Source of the DNA: an uncultured Flavobacteriia bacterium
Lineage (GTDB): Bacteria > Bacteroidota > Bacteroidia > Flavobacteriales_D > Crocinitomicaceae
DNA length: 34,485 nt
NCBI GenBank assembly: GCA_937975705.1
Contig: CALJTX010000006.1
Span: 1 to 34,485, forward strand
Direction of reading: 5' to 3'
Positions 33,351 through 34,485 of this stretch are shown here, in pieces. Below the pieces are notes generated by a model. It was given only the letters and a program-made list of their open reading frames with translations. It searched no databases and was not told where the DNA came from. How positions within the stretch are numbered: the first letter of the stretch is position 1; each line of letters opens with the position of its first letter. Position numbers and translations under genes: made by a program.

Positions 33351-34130
33351 CATATTGTCGATGAGTCGTACCTCACCGCAAAAAGCAGCCACGCAACAAA
33401 CTTGTGCTTGTTGCCATTCTGCGCATTTTTCCAGGGTAATAGGATCAACAATTTCGAGGTATTCTATTTCCAATCCGGCTTGTTCGATGATCGATATGGC
33501 CTCTTGTTTGACTTTTTCAAGTGGGTTTTTACCGATGTTGTGCTGAACGAAGTAAAGCGCTCTTGAAATGGAAAGGGCATTTTGTCGTTGTTCAGCGGTC
33601 AATCTTAAGTTCCTGCTACTCATCGCCAAACCATCCTTATGGCGCACTGTTTGGCAACCAATAATGTCTATTCCAAAGCCGTAATGTGCATTGAGCAAGC
33701 GAATAATGGCCAATTGCTGGAAGTCTTTTTGACCAAAATAGGCTTTATGGGGTTGAACAAGCGCAAATAAATGATGCACCACGTGTACCACACCTTCAAA
33801 ATGCCCAGGCCGGTGCGCACCCTCTAAAAGTTGCCCAATTGGGCCGAGCGGCATGGGGGTAAACGGCAAATCAGCAGGATACATTTCGCTTTCATCTGGT
33901 GCAAAAATGACCAAATTGGATAAATGGCTGAGCAGGGCGAGATCAGCGGAAAGTGTTCTTGGATAAGCCTGTAAATCAGCGTTTTGATTGAATTGCTTGG
34001 GATTGACAAAAATGGAAACAACCACCAAATCATTCTCCTTACAGGCTTGTTCTACTAAGGACAAATGACCTTGGTGCAAAGCCCCCATGGTCGGGACAAA
34101 ACCAACATTTGCCTTGCCCTCAAGTTCTGC
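33330..34130 (-). CDS. panC: Pantothenate synthetase, N-terminus replaced at a chimeric junction
   Basis: PanC joins pantoate and beta-alanine using ATP. From the conserved VGFVPTMGALHQGHLSLV segment (start near 34106) the protein is intact to its end, with the HQGH nucleotide motif, YFGQKDFQQL, and VRHKDGLAMSSRNLRL. About 30 residues should precede VGFVPTMG, starting at an ATG. Instead the frame runs without a stop into sequence from a Y-family polymerase. The switch lies somewhere in the LRAELEGK region (about 34110-34145); the boundary here is approximate. The native start and promoter are therefore missing. It is followed directly by panD. Function is certain; the 5' end is not. Confidence 0.93.
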   Translation of the reverse strand, partial: AELEGKANVGFVPTMGALHQGHLSLVEQACKENDLVVVSIFVNPKQFNQNADLQAYPRTLSADLALLSHLSNLVIFAPDESEMYPADLPFTPMPLGPIGQLLEGAHRPGHFEGVVHVVHHLFALVQPHKAYFGQKDFQQLAIIRLLNAHYGFGIDIIGCQTVRHKDGLAMSSRNLRLTAEQRQNALSISRALYFVQHNIGKNPLEKVKQEAISIIEQAGLEIEYLEIVDPITLEKCAEWQQAQVCCVAAFCGEVRLIDNMLCESVL

Positions 34131-34485
34131 TCTTAGGTCTTGAACTGTGTGGATACCGTGCTCAGCCAGTCTCGCCGAAATCCTGCGCCCTACTCCCCAA
34201 ACTTCACCCACCTCAATCTGACTAAGCAACTTATCCTGTTGAACCTGCGTTAAATCGTTGTAGTTGAAAACGCCCTTAGACCTTGGGTGTTTCTTGGCTA
34301 TGTGGTTTGCAAGCTTAGCAAGCGTCTTTGTTGGACCGATGCCAACACACACTGGAATTCCAGTCCAATTGATCACGCGCTCACGCATGCCATAGCTCAC
34401 CTCACGTAGCTTAGGTGTCCCCGTCAGGTCAACGAAGCACTCGTCTATCGAATACACCTCGTGCCTTGGCGAGTAGTCCCCCAGT
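34131..34485 (-). pseudogene. UmuC-like Y-family DNA polymerase fragment, probably foreign to this genome
   Basis: The fragment has about 118 residues and is truncated at both sides. It contains the catalytic YSIDECFVDLTG of the palm domain, VCVGIGPTKTLAKLANHIAKK, and VGEVWGVGRRISARLAEHGI leading into the helix-hairpin-helix region. Its frame continues to the window edge (LGDYSPRHE before YSID), so the GTG at 34457 is not its start. These motifs read to me like UmuC of Betaproteobacteria rather than Bacteroidota. It lacks the N-terminal metal-binding residues and the little-finger domain, so it could not work as a polymerase. It is joined in frame to panC, most simply explained by a chimeric read or misassembly. 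A real truncated gene cannot be excluded. Confidence 0.85.

Noticed and set aside
33330..34457. A 375-residue bifunctional UmuC-PanC protein starting at GTG 34457
   Set aside because: The GTG lies inside the conserved polymerase core (codons for LGDYSPRHE precede it to the window edge), both partners are incomplete at the join, and the taxonomic feel differs. A chimera is simpler than a fusion enzyme.

Overview
The window is a fragment of a Bacteroidota genome, most likely order Flavobacteriales. The evidence is two secreted proteins with type IX secretion (T9SS, type A) C-terminal sorting tails, a long-form IspG with an inserted domain, a DUF4271 gene next to a Bacteroidota-type uroporphyrinogen-III synthase, no visible Shine-Dalgarno sites, and repeated TAnnTTTG-like -7 promoter elements upstream of genes. 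Assignment below order (for example a Crocinitomicaceae/Fluviicola-like lineage) is a guess.

Both ends are compromised. Bases 1-52 are Illumina P5/TruSeq adapter carrying an 8-base index, so the first gene lacks its real 5' end. At the right end, pantothenate synthetase (panC, minus strand) is joined in frame near 34110-34145 to part of a Y-family DNA polymerase (UmuC-like) that looks proteobacterial and runs off the edge. I read this as a library or assembly chimera.

Layout. 53-2920 (+): PAP2-like membrane protein (partial), coiled-coil lipoprotein, TPR protein. 2925-4121 (-): glutaryl-CoA-dehydrogenase-like acyl-CoA dehydrogenase. 4247-5634 (+): DUF4271 protein and hemD. 5718-7274 (+): secreted thioredoxin-like T9SS cargo with strong codon bias and its own terminator. 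7336-8979 (+): large RluA-family pseudouridine synthase. 8976-10886 (-): ispG. 10956-11609 (+): lipoprotein with a TonB-C-like domain. 11606-13977 (-): MBOAT O-acyltransferase and its SGNH-like partner. 14052-15635 (+): GT39-like membrane glycosyltransferase. 15615-19819 (-): uridine kinase and a 1191-aa sensor histidine kinase. 19922-23387 (+): T9SS-exported lysyl-endopeptidase-like protease, then hemW. 23384-27328 (-): bacilliredoxin, and mutS with an overlapping lipoprotein. 27418-27960 (+): TrmH-family methyltransferase. 28006-29709 (-): lysS. 29798-32422 (+): AsmA-like protein. 32425-34485 (-): rfaE2-like, panD, panC and the foreign umuC piece.

The region is mostly housekeeping: isoprenoid and tetrapyrrole synthesis, pantothenate, mismatch repair, lysyl-tRNA charging and RNA modification. 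A second theme is the cell envelope: surface glycan acylation, glycosylation, T9SS cargo and lipoproteins. It is tightly packed. No gap reaches 300 bases, several tail-to-tail gene pairs share their stop codons, and adjacent co-oriented genes often overlap by one to a few bases. I see no tRNA, rRNA, CRISPR array, insertion sequence or phage gene. I do not see a clearly new biological system. The best leads are a YGDG module shared by the two T9SS proteins, the extra domain of the RluA-like enzyme, the oversized kinase paired with uridine kinase, and a possibly leaderless udk.
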